DNA from: Gracilaria gracilis
Taxonomy: Eukaryota; Rhodophyta; Florideophyceae; Gracilariales; Gracilariaceae
NCBI GenBank assembly: GCA_030374805.1
Contig: JARGSG010000184.1
Span: 418,501-482,500 of the forward strand
Reading direction: 5' to 3'
DNA: 64,000 nt
Shown: positions 51,448 to 61,925 of the stretch, one piece after another
Position numbering within the stretch: position 1 is the first letter of the stretch
How the letters are laid out: every line of letters begins with the position of its first letter
The notes under the pieces: model-generated
The model's input: the letters and a program-made list of their open reading frames with translations, nothing else
The model's database searches: none
Told to the model about the DNA's origin: nothing
Made by a program: the position numbers and the translations under genes

Positions 51448-52009
51448 TGAGCCACGCCCTCGTGGCTCCTAGATCCTTTGACCAAGTCGGTTGCATCGTC
51501 GTACCAATTTGGTCCCTGTCGCAGCCTTCGTGCCATCTCACGCCGTGCGTCGCGTCGGTTCGGCATCACCGAACGCACTCTGTTCACCGCCTTGGTCATC
51601 ACCGATTGCGGCTCTATCCACCTCTTTGGTTATCACCGACAGCGGCCTATTCATCCCCATTTGTGGTTTAGGCGCGACGCGCGCCCATTGCATACCTCCA
51701 AGGTTCTGCCTTTTTGGCTGCCCGGCTTGGACCCTTTTACCGTGTCCGTATACCCAGTGGCGGTGGCGGGTTGCGCCTTCGAGCTCGTGTGGGCACTGTA
51801 CCGTGAAGGATTTTGGCGCCCACTTGGTTGCGGCGTGTTTCTCTGTCCCTTCGAGGTTCGAGTACCAACCCTTCGAGGCATTGCCGCTGATTCCATCGAG
51901 GTTGTTCCACCGTTATCCCTTCTGGTTACCTTCGCACCCCTTTGCGGTTTGTCTACGCGGGCTCGCGCCACCGTGGCTTTTCGTCCGACCGACAAGGTTG
52001 AATCCGTTT

Positions 52010-54424
52010 ATGGTGACCCCCGATCCTTATTTGAACCACATGGGTAGCCCTGGTACCAGCGTGCGGGCTCGCACCCGTAGCGGTACACGGCGATTGTCGG
52101 TTCCCCATGTTGGTCAATCGGACGCGGTAACCTCAAGGGACGGCGCGCCATCGGCGACCAATGCCGATGCCTTAATGGTTGAACCAGCATGGGGCCCCGA
52201 ACGGGTGGAGGTTTTGAGCATCAGCTCTAGTGACTCACCCATTGTGGATAAAAAGCCGATTCGCTTCACCCCTGCGGTCGAATGCTCGCCGTCTCAACCA
52301 CTCCCTCGCGGTACTCATCACACCATGTCGGGTGCCGGTCCCTCGCGCGGCCGCGGAAGCGGCATTGCCAAGTCTGGTTCTCGGGGTGCTGCTTTGTACC
52401 ATTCCCGCATCCAAACTGGTTTTCGGAGCCAGCCGGTTCCGTCTTCCTCAAATCAACCTCAAGGGATTCACGAAGGGATCCGGGACCCGTATGGTCCGGA
52501 GCCCGAGATTCCTCGTGGTATTTCCTATTATGGTTTGGAGCCGTTCACCACGGCCGACTGGAACGTGTCCCAACATGGTACCTTCGGGGTCGATCCGAGA
52601 ATGGTGTCGCAAGCGACGCTGTACCGTCGGAACTGGCCAGTGGCGCCGGGGAACACATCGCTTCCCGGCGTCTTGCGCCGTCCGACTTTGGATACCTACT
52701 TGGGTTTGTTTCGTTGGGATTGCGAGCGTCTCCGCTCCGTCCCCCAAACGCTCCACCGTCGGGATAAGGAATCTCAACCTCGTCAGGGTCGGGTGGAGTG
52801 CTATGACAGCCGCCAGCGACACACACCAATGAGGTATTTCATCCCCCCGCTTTATCCCGGCGATCTGCCGTATGTTCGTATTGAACCGGAGCTCCATTAT
52901 TACCGACGTCTGGTTGTGAAGATCTGTCAGTACGACTCCCTTCCGCAGCAGTACCTTCCGGCTTCACCACATTTGGTTTGCTTCGATAGGCCTTACAATA
53001 CCATCCATTGGGCTAACCGTCGTAGGTGGGGGGTGGATGCTGCCACCGAGGCTCGCATTCGCACCCGGTCCAGCTTCAACCGCGTCATGCATGGGTTCCA
53101 TAATGTGGAGTTTTTCTCACAACCTAATAAGGGAAGAACCTCTTGGTATGTGGCCCGACCTGAATGGTGGAATGCCTATGAGGTACCGATGTCGCTTAGC
53201 GTCCCAACCCCACCGGTATTGGCTTACTTCGGGAGCTACATCACCCGTAACCACGATCGGTATTACCTCATTTGGTCGATTGCCCTCGCGGAATGGGCCG
53301 TATTGGTGGCCATCTTGGCTCTGCAGGCTGCCCGTGACGGTATTGACTGGGATTGTCGTTCTCGAGAAGCCGAGATTTACCGTGACGGTGTGCAACCTCC
53401 TGGTCGTATGTTCTTCATTCCCCCGAGGGTCATTCGCAACATTCGCCTATTTGGAATCGGAACCATTGTGGCAGGTACGGACTACTCTATCGAGCAGCTG
53501 GAATCGTTGCTTACCCAAGTGGAGAGTTTCCCGTGGGGAGCCAAGCAGGGGTGGGAGGTTTTCGATCCGGTGTCCTGGAAGGTTGTATCCCGCGCGGAGC
53601 AGCGCTATCCCGGGGCTCCGACCGATCAGGGACCTCCAGGGAGTCCCGAGCCATTCCCAACCGTGGTGGAATCGCCAGCAGCTACCCCTGTGGTCACTTC
53701 AGCGCCTACTCCCGCTCCAGAGGGACGCAATACGCCTGCCCATACTGGTGCCACTCCTCTTCTCCCTAGTACCACACGGGTTGATGGGCCTCCGCGGGCT
53801 ATCCTCGGGGGTGTCATGGCTGCGGCTGCGGCGCCTGTCCCCTCTCAGGTGGACTCCCAGGCCATTTCAGGTTTAATGGCTCGGGTCCGCCAAGCCTGTG
53901 TGGTGAACTTCCAGCGGGCGGGTCCTACCTCTGTGGTCGAAGCTCTTACCCTTCTGGAAAGCATCCTGCCTCGTCATGCACAGTACATGCGATCCTTTTC
54001 CCAAATTGGTGAGTTCCGGAACCGGTTCCAGGTCGAGCTCTACCAGATGGCTACCAACCAGGTGGCAGGCCTAGCGACGGCCATGGGCCCGACGCCTACA
54101 AACCCTTTGGAGGATCCCCTATTTGGTGCTAGCCTGAACCCCGGCCTTCTAGCCGCTACGCAGGCTCCTCTCCACATCGGGTCGTCGGCACCTCCGTCGG
54201 TTGCGCAGGCGAGCGCGCCACCTCCGATGGGTGCCGACGTGATGCCAGGCGTCAGCGTGCCTACTAGTACCCCCGTGGGTCATGGTAGCGCGCCTAGCCA
54301 GGCTCCAGGCCAGGCTCACCTCTTCCAGCCTTGGCCGGGAGCCCATCAGAACACCACTCCGGGTCGGGGATCCTCAGCTGGAGGCTCCTCGGGGCCTCAC
54401 TTTGCCACTCACCCATCAGGTTGA
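52010..54424 (+). CDS. Antisense ORF of the LTR element, 804 aa
   Basis: A long intact frame on the strand opposite to gag and pol, between pol and the 3' LTR. The first ATG is at 52010; the frame is open without ATG back to 51491. The protein begins with a Ser/Arg/Gly-rich region (SGAGPSRGRGSGIAKSGSRG). It then has a globular part with many Trp, Tyr and Arg (DTYLGLFRWDCERLRSV, MRYFIPPLYPGDLPYVRIEP, SWYVARPEWWNAYEVPMSLS). One hydrophobic segment follows (LIWSIALAEWAVLVAILALQ). The last 250 residues are Pro/Ala/Thr-rich, with a helical block (VRQACVVNFQRAGPTSVVEA). I recognise no domain. Complex composition and the lack of stops over 2.4 kb make coding likely. Some plant Ty3/gypsy elements carry extra antisense ORFs in the same place; their role is unknown. 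Confidence 0.7.
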   Translation: MVTPDPYLNHMGSPGTSVRARTRSGTRRLSVPHVGQSDAVTSRDGAPSATNADALMVEPAWGPERVEVLSISSSDSPIVDKKPIRFTPAVECSPSQPLPRGTHHTMSGAGPSRGRGSGIAKSGSRGAALYHSRIQTGFRSQPVPSSSNQPQGIHEGIRDPYGPEPEIPRGISYYGLEPFTTADWNVSQHGTFGVDPRMVSQATLYRRNWPVAPGNTSLPGVLRRPTLDTYLGLFRWDCERLRSVPQTLHRRDKESQPRQGRVECYDSRQRHTPMRYFIPPLYPGDLPYVRIEPELHYYRRLVVKICQYDSLPQQYLPASPHLVCFDRPYNTIHWANRRRWGVDAATEARIRTRSSFNRVMHGFHNVEFFSQPNKGRTSWYVARPEWWNAYEVPMSLSVPTPPVLAYFGSYITRNHDRYYLIWSIALAEWAVLVAILALQAARDGIDWDCRSREAEIYRDGVQPPGRMFFIPPRVIRNIRLFGIGTIVAGTDYSIEQLESLLTQVESFPWGAKQGWEVFDPVSWKVVSRAEQRYPGAPTDQGPPGSPEPFPTVVESPAATPVVTSAPTPAPEGRNTPAHTGATPLLPSTTRVDGPPRAILGGVMAAAAAPVPSQVDSQAISGLMARVRQACVVNFQRAGPTSVVEALTLLESILPRHAQYMRSFSQIGEFRNRFQVELYQMATNQVAGLATAMGPTPTNPLEDPLFGASLNPGLLAATQAPLHIGSSAPPSVAQASAPPPMGADVMPGVSVPTSTPVGHGSAPSQAPGQAHLFQPWPGAHQNTTPGRGSSAGGSSGPHFATHPSG

Positions 54425-55365
54425 TTGTCGTAACCACTTCTGCATCCCTGTTGGTATTGCTCTTTCAGTAAAGTTAAAAGTTATGTGTTTCCATGTTAGG
54501 TTCCAATTTTCCATCGAGGGGCATTGCGAGGCGGAAACGCGAAAATAACTCCCCTCCCCCTTCCTTAGACCAGCGTATCACGGTGGGTGAAGCGTAGTTC
54601 CTTGTAGGTAAATTGGTTCCATCTGGAGCCACATTTGCGTGCTCGTAGTATGGATTCACCATGATGGTACGACGCTTCGCCTCCGCGCGGGGCAGCGAGC
54701 GGTTTGGCCTCCCCGTGAGGTGAGGTGACGTGCCACGCGCTTGCGCGCGGTGGCCAGCAATGTACCTGGATTGGTCTGCATGGCCTCTCACCATGCATGG
54801 GCGCACGTGCGGTGTTTCACCCTGGAGGTTACTTGCAAGGCGAATCAAAATATTTGACCGGAAAATTACCCCTCCATATGGTAGTGAAAACGCAGAAAAC
54901 CCTTTTGGTCTGTATCTCGAGAACCAAGGGGTTTCAGAGGCTGGGAATGGCCGATTCGGGAGCGCGGCACGGTCAAAATACTTAGATTTTTTGACCATGC
55001 CGTTGCTCGCTCCCTACACACAATAGTGTAAACCGAATCGGTTACTCCGCACGGCGCGCCACGAGAAGCGCGCGTATGCCTCGTCAATTAAAAAGATACA
55101 ATTTTTTGAATGTTTCCACCGTGCGGGTTCGCGCGCGTGCCGCGCACGTGCATGGCGCGTGTGCAACGGCGCGCGTACAACGGTGCGTCCGTCTTTAGCG
55201 CTACCGCTCCTTGGACGTACCCTCATGGAATGCTTCCTTCTGGTTGTACCTTCCCGGTGAGCGTCCGAACCGACTTTGGTACTCCTCATTACAATGTGCT
55301 TTTCCCCCTTCCTTGGGGGACTGCATTACCTCTAAGGTTTACCCATCATTCGGCATGTCCTCTCC
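54425..55365. other. Spacer between antisense ORF and pol end
   Basis: About 940 bp with GC-rich palindromic stretches (CGCGCGTGCCGCGCACGTGC near 55130). Overlapping short frames only. It is probably the shared 3' region of the two opposed transcripts. Confidence 0.45.
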
Positions 55366-58300
55366 TTAGCGGTTCCAGTAGCTTACCCTGAAATGGTGTG
55401 GTATGGCTGAGGGCGGCTCGGCGGTATCACCGTCAGCCCCCCAGCCATACCAGCGTACTGTGTACTTCAGACCTTCTTGGGTACGGCGGTGACCTACAAG
55501 GCGTTCCACTGGGAACTCATTAGAGACCTGGGCTGGTATCGTTTCACCACTTTGGTTTAGATGAGCATCGGTACCACTAGGGGTAGGTGTTTCCTCTGAA
55601 GGAGCAACCGTAATCCCCGCAGGTGGTACGTAGTCTGGGTCGTCACCCTGTGCGTCATCATTAACCTCGATGGGTGTCCCGTCTTCCCGGGGCTGAGTCC
55701 TCAGGGCAACCGCTTGTGGGTCACGCGCGGATTCTCCGCGTTCCTTCCTGGACTGAACCGTCTGAGGTGCAACCGTGATTCGGTCAATAGAGATTGTATT
55801 CTCTACACCATCTTGGTTCACCGTTACCGTGTGGTCGGTCGACCGAACTACCTTGAAAGGTCCCGATGATTTCGGAAGAAGCTTAGAATTGATATCTCTA
55901 TCAATAGCTTCATCATCAGCTTCATCACCCGGTCGTGGTTTAGCTCCTTTCGGAGGGTGGTCAATAAAGACATATTGACCCGGCGTAGCCGTTACCACTT
56001 GGGTTACCTTACGGTCGTAGTCCTCCTTGTACCTCTTCTGGGATGCTGTGAGCTTGCTCTCAGCATACTTGAGAGCACGTCTCAACCTCAAAAGGGTATT
56101 CCGTTTGACCTGTGACGGTGTGAGCGCTCCGGCGGCTTCTTGTCCTAATGGGTCCCCTTCAACAACAATACCTGGTGGGTGTCTTGACAGTATTAGATCG
56201 AACGGCGTAGTTTGCGTCGCTCGATGAACCTGAAGGTTATATGCATATGTCAAGGGCTGCACGAGCTCGTCCCAACCAGTTTGGTGTTCTTCCGTATAAT
56301 GTCGCAGCCTAGATACCAGTGTTCGGTTAAAGCGCTCCACTTGCCCATTCGTTTGCGGATGGTAGGCAGTAGTGAAGTAGTGCTTAATACCCAAGAGGTT
56401 ACAAACAGCTTCAAAGAACTTCGAAGCTAAGTTCGAACCATTGTCGGTAAGTAGATAAAGCGGTGCACCATACGGGTAGATCCAATTGTTCAAGAACGCC
56501 ACCGCGAGGGTCGTCGATTTCGTGTCCTTCAAGGGTATCGCTCGCGTGAGCTTCGAGAACCTGTCGGTGATTACGATGATGTACTGATATCCCCTTGTGG
56601 TTTTTGGTAATGGACCCAGAAGGTCTATTGCGACGAACTCGAGAGGACCCGCTGCAGGGAATAACTTCAAGTATTTCCTGTGCTTCCGGAGACCTCCACG
56701 GGTACGTACGCAAGATTCACATTGACCTACAAAGGTATATATATCATTAGCCATATGAGGCCAGTAGTACCCTTGCCTCAAGGTGTAGTACATTCTCGTA
56801 CCTCCAGGGTGTCCTGATAGCCTTGGGTAGTGGGCTAGGTACAGCACCCGAGGGCGCAGCACCTTGGGCACTACCTTCTGAAGGGAACCATCAATAGGAG
56901 CTCGCCTCACCAGGAAACCATTTCGGTCGACGTCAAAGTTCGAGTCTTTCATACCTACTTGGTCCATGAGAGAGCGGCAATAAACATCGTTTGCTTGCTC
57001 TCTCAGGAATTCCTCGCGGGTAATTGGCATGACGTCTGTTTCCTCGAGGGCGAGTATTTCCCGAGCGATGGCATCACTAAACCACGTATCCTCTTCGGGT
57101 AGAGTCCAGTAACCTTCTAAGGTATCACCATCAGGGTTGGTAGAGATGGTAAAGCATGGGATATCATCCTCTACCGGCTCGGTGTCCAAACCATCTGTGG
57201 TAATGCGAGACATCGCGTCTGCGACATTGTGCTTGATACCTGGACGGTACTGTACGTCATACTCGAACTCTGAAAGTCGTAACCGCCATCGGGCAAGTCT
57301 GCCTGATGCGTCGGCCAGACCCAGTATCCACCGTAGGGCATCATGGTCGGTTCGAAGCGTGAACCTTTCACCATATAGGTAGGGACGGAGCATCAACATG
57401 CTCCAGACTACTGCCAGACATTCCTTTTCGGTTGTTGTGTAGTTCTTTTCTGCAGCGTGCAAAGCACGGCTCCAGTACCCTATAGGTAGTTTGTCGCCGT
57501 TTTCTTGCTCCTGCATAAGACAACAACCAATTTGGGCGTCCGAAGCGTCAGTATCCAACGTGTATCGTAAACCAGCTTTGGGTAATGCCAAGATGGGAGG
57601 TGTCAAGAGCGCATGTTTCAGCGCCTCGAACGCATCCATTTCCTCATTGGTAAGACATTCAAACCTTGTAGGTTGACCTTTCAGCAGCTTCCTGTTGAGG
57701 GGAGCCGCTATCTTGGCAAATCCCTTGATAAACCGGCGGTACACATTGCACAAACCTATAAAGGATCGGATTTCCGTCTGGGACGTGGGTGGCTTCGCCT
57801 CCTGCACGGCCCGGATATTCCGCGGCGTCACTTCTAACCTCCCAGGGCTGATGATATGACCAAGGTATTCTACCTCTTTGGTGAAGAATTCGCACTTGCG
57901 GAGCTTCAACGTTACTCCAGATTCCCTCAAAAGGTTCAAAACTTCCCTAACATGGTGGAAATGTTCCTCTACCGTTCTGGAATATATGATTACATCATCG
58001 ATGTATACTAGAGCGGTTCTCCACTTCACCTTCGAAAGGATTATATCTAACGCCCTCTGAAAGGTAGCCGGGGCATTTCGCAACCCAAAGGGCATACGCG
58101 TAAAACGGAATAACCCAGCGTGGCAAGTAAACGTAGTTTTGTCCTTGTCTTCTTCCCTGATAGGTACCTGCCAATAACCACAATTGGCATCGAGCGTAGT
58201 AAAGATCTTGGCGTTGCCCAACGAATCTATACACTCGTCCATTCTAGGTATTGGGTACGAATCCCTAATGGTCATACTATTCAGTCTTCTGTAGTCCACA

Positions 58301-59748
58301 CAGAACCGCATACGGGTATCATTCTTCTTTGTGACGAGAACCACAGGGCTGGCCCAGTCCGCATTTGCTGGTTCTATGACACCTTCACGGAGCATTCTCT
58401 CGACCTCATTGAGCTCAACCTCCCGGGCTTTTGGACCTGCACGGTAAGGCTGCTGGTAAATGGGTTTCCAGCCAGGCACCATATCAATACGGTGCTCTGT
58501 AGCCTCAATTTGGCCCAACCGGCCGGACCACATGGGTTCAAATTCTTCTAAGAGACTGAGGATCCGGTCTCGGAGAGCCTGGTTCTCCGCACCGATCTGG
58601 ACTTCCTCTCTCCAATTCCGCACTGGGTCCAGTTCCATAGTCTTTTCCTGATCCCTAACCTTAAAGGTACTGGCGATCTTCTGTTCCATTTTGGTATTTG
58701 TCGATAACGGGGGCGCATATGCAGGGTATGGCGCATCCGTTCCTCCCCCTTCCTTAGAGGTGGCGACCTCGCCCAACACATTAGGTGAGACCGTGAAAAC
58801 CCCTTGTGGTGCCGGCAATGCGATTCCAATAGTGGTATTCTTGGGTAACTTAACAATGTGATTGCTAAAGTTACTCAAGTACACCTTGAAGGTTTGGTTA
58901 GGGATGTTGTCGATAATCCCGTTTGCCATCAAGGCGAGATGTCTTTCTGCCAACCTAGGATGGTTCTGTAGCATTACCAATCCTGGAACTGCGCATGAGA
59001 CATTCACTACCATTTGGGTCATAGCCGGAATTGAAACCAATTTGGTGAGCCGTATCTTGTTTGAAACCGTTTCGGTGGGTATATTGAACCTCGGCTTCTT
59101 ACGCCAACCATTTTTGGTCTGCGTATTACCCAGTATGGCAATACGACCACCTTGACGGAGAGCGACCGTTCGGGACCCTGGCAAAATTGCCTTGACATGT
59201 TTGTCAATAAAGTTGGTCCCGAGGATACAGTCTGTCGCCAGACGATCCACCACAAAGAAATTGAGCTTCACCTTCAAGGTTCCAAGTTGTACCACAGTGG
59301 TTAACATTCCTCTAAGGTGCAGTGGGCGCTCATTAGCGTCCACCAGCGGGTTGATAGTCGGGGCAGGCCGAATGTTCCGCAAGACCGCATCGGGTATGAC
59401 GCGAGCGTTTAGCACATTCGGACCGGCGCCGGTATCGAGTACACACGCAACGGGGACCTGTAGGTAATTGAGAAAGCTTACTGAAGCATTAACTTTATAG
59501 TTATTGTACTTCATTAGACACACCACATTGGGTACATCTGATTCTTCTTTTTCCACCATTAAGGTTTCCCGTTCCGGTATCGACGGGCCTTCCAATTCAC
59601 GGTTAGGGGTGGCCCCTACGCTAACCGTTCGGTGTTTTCCTGCTCCTCCTGAGCGGGACTGTCCTTCTCCAAGATTGGTGTTTCCTCGACGAGATGAACC
59701 TGAGATGGTGATGGTTGAGCTTGTACCCTCTTTCCAGATCCATATAGG
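55366..59748 (-). CDS. pol: Pol polyprotein: protease, RT, RNase H, integrase, chromodomain
   Basis: The frame is open from 59748 and overlaps gag by about 130 nt in the -1 frame; there is no ATG near its start, so a -1 frameshift is the likely mode of expression. Counting from 59595: aspartic protease with VLDTGAGPNVLN near 55; reverse transcriptase with VDYRRLNSMTIRDSYPIPRM, LDANCGYWQVPI and YIDDVIIYS near 530; RNase H with LDTDASDAQIGCC near 678; integrase zinc region HYPRLSGHPGG...CESC near 920; catalytic core with DLLGPLPKT, TDNGSN and QTNGQVERFNRTL; and a C-terminal chromodomain near 1355-1400 (VERLVGHRRTQEGLKYTVRW, then YGWG). The chromodomain usually steers insertion to methylated histones. 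All catalytic residues are present, so the protein looks functional. Confidence 0.95.
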   Translation of the reverse strand, partial: PIWIWKEGTSSTITISGSSRRGNTNLGEGQSRSGGAGKHRTVSVGATPNRELEGPSIPERETLMVEKEESDVPNVVCLMKYNNYKVNASVSFLNYLQVPVACVLDTGAGPNVLNARVIPDAVLRNIRPAPTINPLVDANERPLHLRGMLTTVVQLGTLKVKLNFFVVDRLATDCILGTNFIDKHVKAILPGSRTVALRQGGRIAILGNTQTKNGWRKKPRFNIPTETVSNKIRLTKLVSIPAMTQMVVNVSCAVPGLVMLQNHPRLAERHLALMANGIIDNIPNQTFKVYLSNFSNHIVKLPKNTTIGIALPAPQGVFTVSPNVLGEVATSKEGGGTDAPYPAYAPPLSTNTKMEQKIASTFKVRDQEKTMELDPVRNWREEVQIGAENQALRDRILSLLEEFEPMWSGRLGQIEATEHRIDMVPGWKPIYQQPYRAGPKAREVELNEVERMLREGVIEPANADWASPVVLVTKKNDTRMRFCVDYRRLNSMTIRDSYPIPRMDECIDSLGNAKIFTTLDANCGYWQVPIREEDKDKTTFTCHAGLFRFTRMPFGLRNAPATFQRALDIILSKVKWRTALVYIDDVIIYSRTVEEHFHHVREVLNLLRESGVTLKLRKCEFFTKEVEYLGHIISPGRLEVTPRNIRAVQEAKPPTSQTEIRSFIGLCNVYRRFIKGFAKIAAPLNRKLLKGQPTRFECLTNEEMDAFEALKHALLTPPILALPKAGLRYTLDTDASDAQIGCCLMQEQENGDKLPIGYWSRALHAAEKNYTTTEKECLAVVWSMLMLRPYLYGERFTLRTDHDALRWILGLADASGRLARWRLRLSEFEYDVQYRPGIKHNVADAMSRITTDGLDTEPVEDDIPCFTISTNPDGDTLEGYWTLPEEDTWFSDAIAREILALEETDVMPITREEFLREQANDVYCRSLMDQVGMKDSNFDVDRNGFLVRRAPIDGSLQKVVPKVLRPRVLYLAHYPRLSGHPGGTRMYYTLRQGYYWPHMANDIYTFVGQCESCVRTRGGLRKHRKYLKLFPAAGPLEFVAIDLLGPLPKTTRGYQYIIVITDRFSKLTRAIPLKDTKSTTLAVAFLNNWIYPYGAPLYLLTDNGSNLASKFFEAVCNLLGIKHYFTTAYHPQTNGQVERFNRTLVSRLRHYTEEHQTGWDELVQPLTYAYNLQVHRATQTTPFDLILSRHPPGIVVEGDPLGQEAAGALTPSQVKRNTLLRLRRALKYAESKLTASQKRYKEDYDRKVTQVVTATPGQYVFIDHPPKGAKPRPGDEADDEAIDRDINSKLLPKSSGPFKVVRSTDHTVTVNQDGVENTISIDRITVAPQTVQSRKERGESARDPQAVALRTQPREDGTPIEVNDDAQGDDPDYVPPAGITVAPSEETPTPSGTDAHLNQSGETIPAQVSNEFPVERLVGHRRTQEGLKYTVRWYGWGADGDTAEPPSAIPHHFRVSYWNR

Positions 59749-61778
59749 TTACGGTGGTTTTGCTGCCTGGCACTGATCAGATGTTCGCGCACCCCTGGGG
59801 GTATTTTGTCACATCTGTTCGCCAGATGGTCTGGCGACAAACAGAGCCAGCAAACCAATCCACCTGTCTGGGGATCACGCATTGCCATAGAGGTAGGTCG
59901 GGTAACCGGATTGGTTGGTGCTGTAGCATATGAAGATGCTTGAGAACCACCCGTTGAGGTTTGTTGAGTGCTCGCCGCACTTGGTGGCGACCTTACCGAA
60001 TCTGGTGGTACTGTCGACGACCAATTACCAATGGAGGTGGCTCGTGACTGACCCTGCGGCGCAGTCACGAGATGAACTGCCATTCCTGTTGGTACGCGAA
60101 TGAGCGAATCTCCCTCTGAGGTAGTGCTTTCTTCTAGCTCCAATACTGACCGTTTCGGTTTATCCTTTGAGGTATGGGACGCCGACGGCTTCTTTCCGTG
60201 ACGGAGAGTGTCGCCTAGTCCCTGGGCATAACGGGCAAGCCCATTATAGTCCACCTTACGGTTGTTCGCCAGGTAATTGCGTACCTGCGACCGGATCGCT
60301 TTGTCGACATTGTCGGCAAAGAGCGACTTCAACCTACTAGTGGTAAAGACATTACCGCATCGGGTGGCCAGATTCCAAAGGCCCAACGAGAATTCCATTT
60401 CGGTTTGGCTAGAGCGTTGGCGATATGCCTGCACCTCAGCGTAACCTTCCTGGATAACCTCATCGGTAGCGTAAGTTTCCAACATGAAATTAACCACTTC
60501 TGGGTACGTCTCTAACATCTCTGTCCCCTCGTCATCAACCGCCAGGGTATTTCCTCGGAGCCTGCCTTGCAGCAAGTGGTAAGCTTGACCTTTAAGGTAA
60601 AACTGGAATAACCACATGGCAGCGCCTTCGGAAAAACCATTTTGGTCGCATGCAATCTTGAACTTCTGTAGAAACTCAATTACCGCAATGGGATCATCAC
60701 CTGTGAAGGTAGTATCACCCATCTGGAAGCTGAGCTTCTTATGGTGCTTGGTGATCTTCTGCGCAACCTCTTGGGTGTAAGCAGAGGATCGGTTTCTCAA
60801 CCGATATGACCTATAATCAACCGCTTTGGTGAACATATCGTTCAGCGGCTGACGCACCTCTAGGGTTGTATCGGTGTCCGAATCCGAGTCGGACGACTCG
60901 TACCGTTTCTTCTTACCTTTACGGTTTCTCTTTGACGACTTCTTCGCCAACCTGTTCGGTTTCTTCTTGCGTCTACCTTTACGGTCATCATCCGACGATG
61001 AACCAGTATCGGTATCGGAGCTCGAGGAATCGGGGTCAGAGTCGTAGCCGCGATTCTTTCCCTTTTTCCTCCTCCTTTCTTTACCCTTGCGGTTTCTTCT
61101 TCGTCGCCCCTCATCTGGGTCAGACGAATCGTCCTCAGGTCCACCAGCCTTGGTGTCCTTTCGAACGTTACCTCCAATGGGTGGCAAGTACACGTCTCGA
61201 GGGCTCATCTCTATATGGCTCTCTTGACCTTGCCTTAAACCTTGTAGGTACGCACTATCGGCCGGAATTGGCTTGATTGGTGCGGAAGAACCGGCAGGGA
61301 TCCCTTGTGGTATGCGAGTAACCACATTCACCCCAGGGGTTTTGGCTTCCGCCATTCCTTTAGAAACCCAAAGGTCTTGAACCACTCGGTAGATATGCTC
61401 CCGGGCACCCGTTAAGAGGTATGTTTCAACCAATTTAGGTATGCGTTGAGAGAGCTCGTGCACGGCTCGATCAACCACCAAGCGGGTAACGGCGTCCATG
61501 TCCATTGAGGTCATAGCTTCATTAACCGTAGCGGTAAAAAGAGCTTTCGCTCGATCTTCCAATTGGGGCCAAAGGTCCTCAACCGTTGTCGGCAAATCCT
61601 TGTTAGGTTCAGGAGCCAACGGTGGCTGAGTGCCCGTATCCTTTGAGGTTCCGGCCCGAGGTTGCCGAAGCAACTCCTCGGGATTATCCAGAATGGGTTT
61701 AGCGGCCGAAGCCGCAGCAGAACCCTTTTGGCTAGGTGGCGCGCTAGAGCCACGAGTAATCCTTTTAGGTCTTTCCAT
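59616..61778 (-). CDS. gag: Gag polyprotein with CCHC zinc knuckle, 720 aa
   Basis: Starts at the ATG at 61778 (MERPKRITRGSSAPP). The first 200 residues are helical. Then comes a strongly basic and Ser/Asp-rich block (KGKERRRKKGKNRGYDSDPD, SSSSDTDTGSSSDDDRKGRR) of about 110 residues, unusual for Gag and similar to an RS-like nucleic-acid-binding region. The capsid-like domain is at about 350-560 (IEFLQKFKIACDQNGFSEGA, AMWLFQFYLKGQAYHLLQGR, typical of the retrotransposon gag family). One zinc knuckle CWLCLSPDHLANRC (C-x2-C-x4-H-x4-C) is near 640-653. The stop overlaps pol. Gag builds the virus-like particle and binds the element's RNA. Confidence 0.9.
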   Translation of the reverse strand: MERPKRITRGSSAPPSQKGSAAASAAKPILDNPEELLRQPRAGTSKDTGTQPPLAPEPNKDLPTTVEDLWPQLEDRAKALFTATVNEAMTSMDMDAVTRLVVDRAVHELSQRIPKLVETYLLTGAREHIYRVVQDLWVSKGMAEAKTPGVNVVTRIPQGIPAGSSAPIKPIPADSAYLQGLRQGQESHIEMSPRDVYLPPIGGNVRKDTKAGGPEDDSSDPDEGRRRRNRKGKERRRKKGKNRGYDSDPDSSSSDTDTGSSSDDDRKGRRKKKPNRLAKKSSKRNRKGKKKRYESSDSDSDTDTTLEVRQPLNDMFTKAVDYRSYRLRNRSSAYTQEVAQKITKHHKKLSFQMGDTTFTGDDPIAVIEFLQKFKIACDQNGFSEGAAMWLFQFYLKGQAYHLLQGRLRGNTLAVDDEGTEMLETYPEVVNFMLETYATDEVIQEGYAEVQAYRQRSSQTEMEFSLGLWNLATRCGNVFTTSRLKSLFADNVDKAIRSQVRNYLANNRKVDYNGLARYAQGLGDTLRHGKKPSASHTSKDKPKRSVLELEESTTSEGDSLIRVPTGMAVHLVTAPQGQSRATSIGNWSSTVPPDSVRSPPSAASTQQTSTGGSQASSYATAPTNPVTRPTSMAMRDPQTGGLVCWLCLSPDHLANRCDKIPPGVREHLISARQQNHRNLYGSGKRVQAQPSPSQVHLVEETPILEKDSPAQEEQENTERLA

Positions 61779-61906
61779 AGTGACCAATAGTGGTATCCAA
61801 TTGCTTCGCGAGTATTCCTACGAAACCAAATAGGTGTGTGAACTTCCAGAATCCTTTCGAATGTCTTCTGTTCACCAGTAAAGGTACGACAAAAACCAAG
61901 AAACTT

Positions 61907-61922
61907 CTAAGTCGGGAGACCA
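61907..61922 (-). promoter_or_regulatory. Primer-binding site candidate
   Basis: Three bases after the 5' LTR in element sense comes TGGTCTCCCGACTTAG. The TGG pairs with a tRNA CCA end. The primer tRNA would end in CTAAGTCGGGAGA before CCA; I cannot name it. Confidence 0.6.
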
Positions 61923-61925
61923 AAA

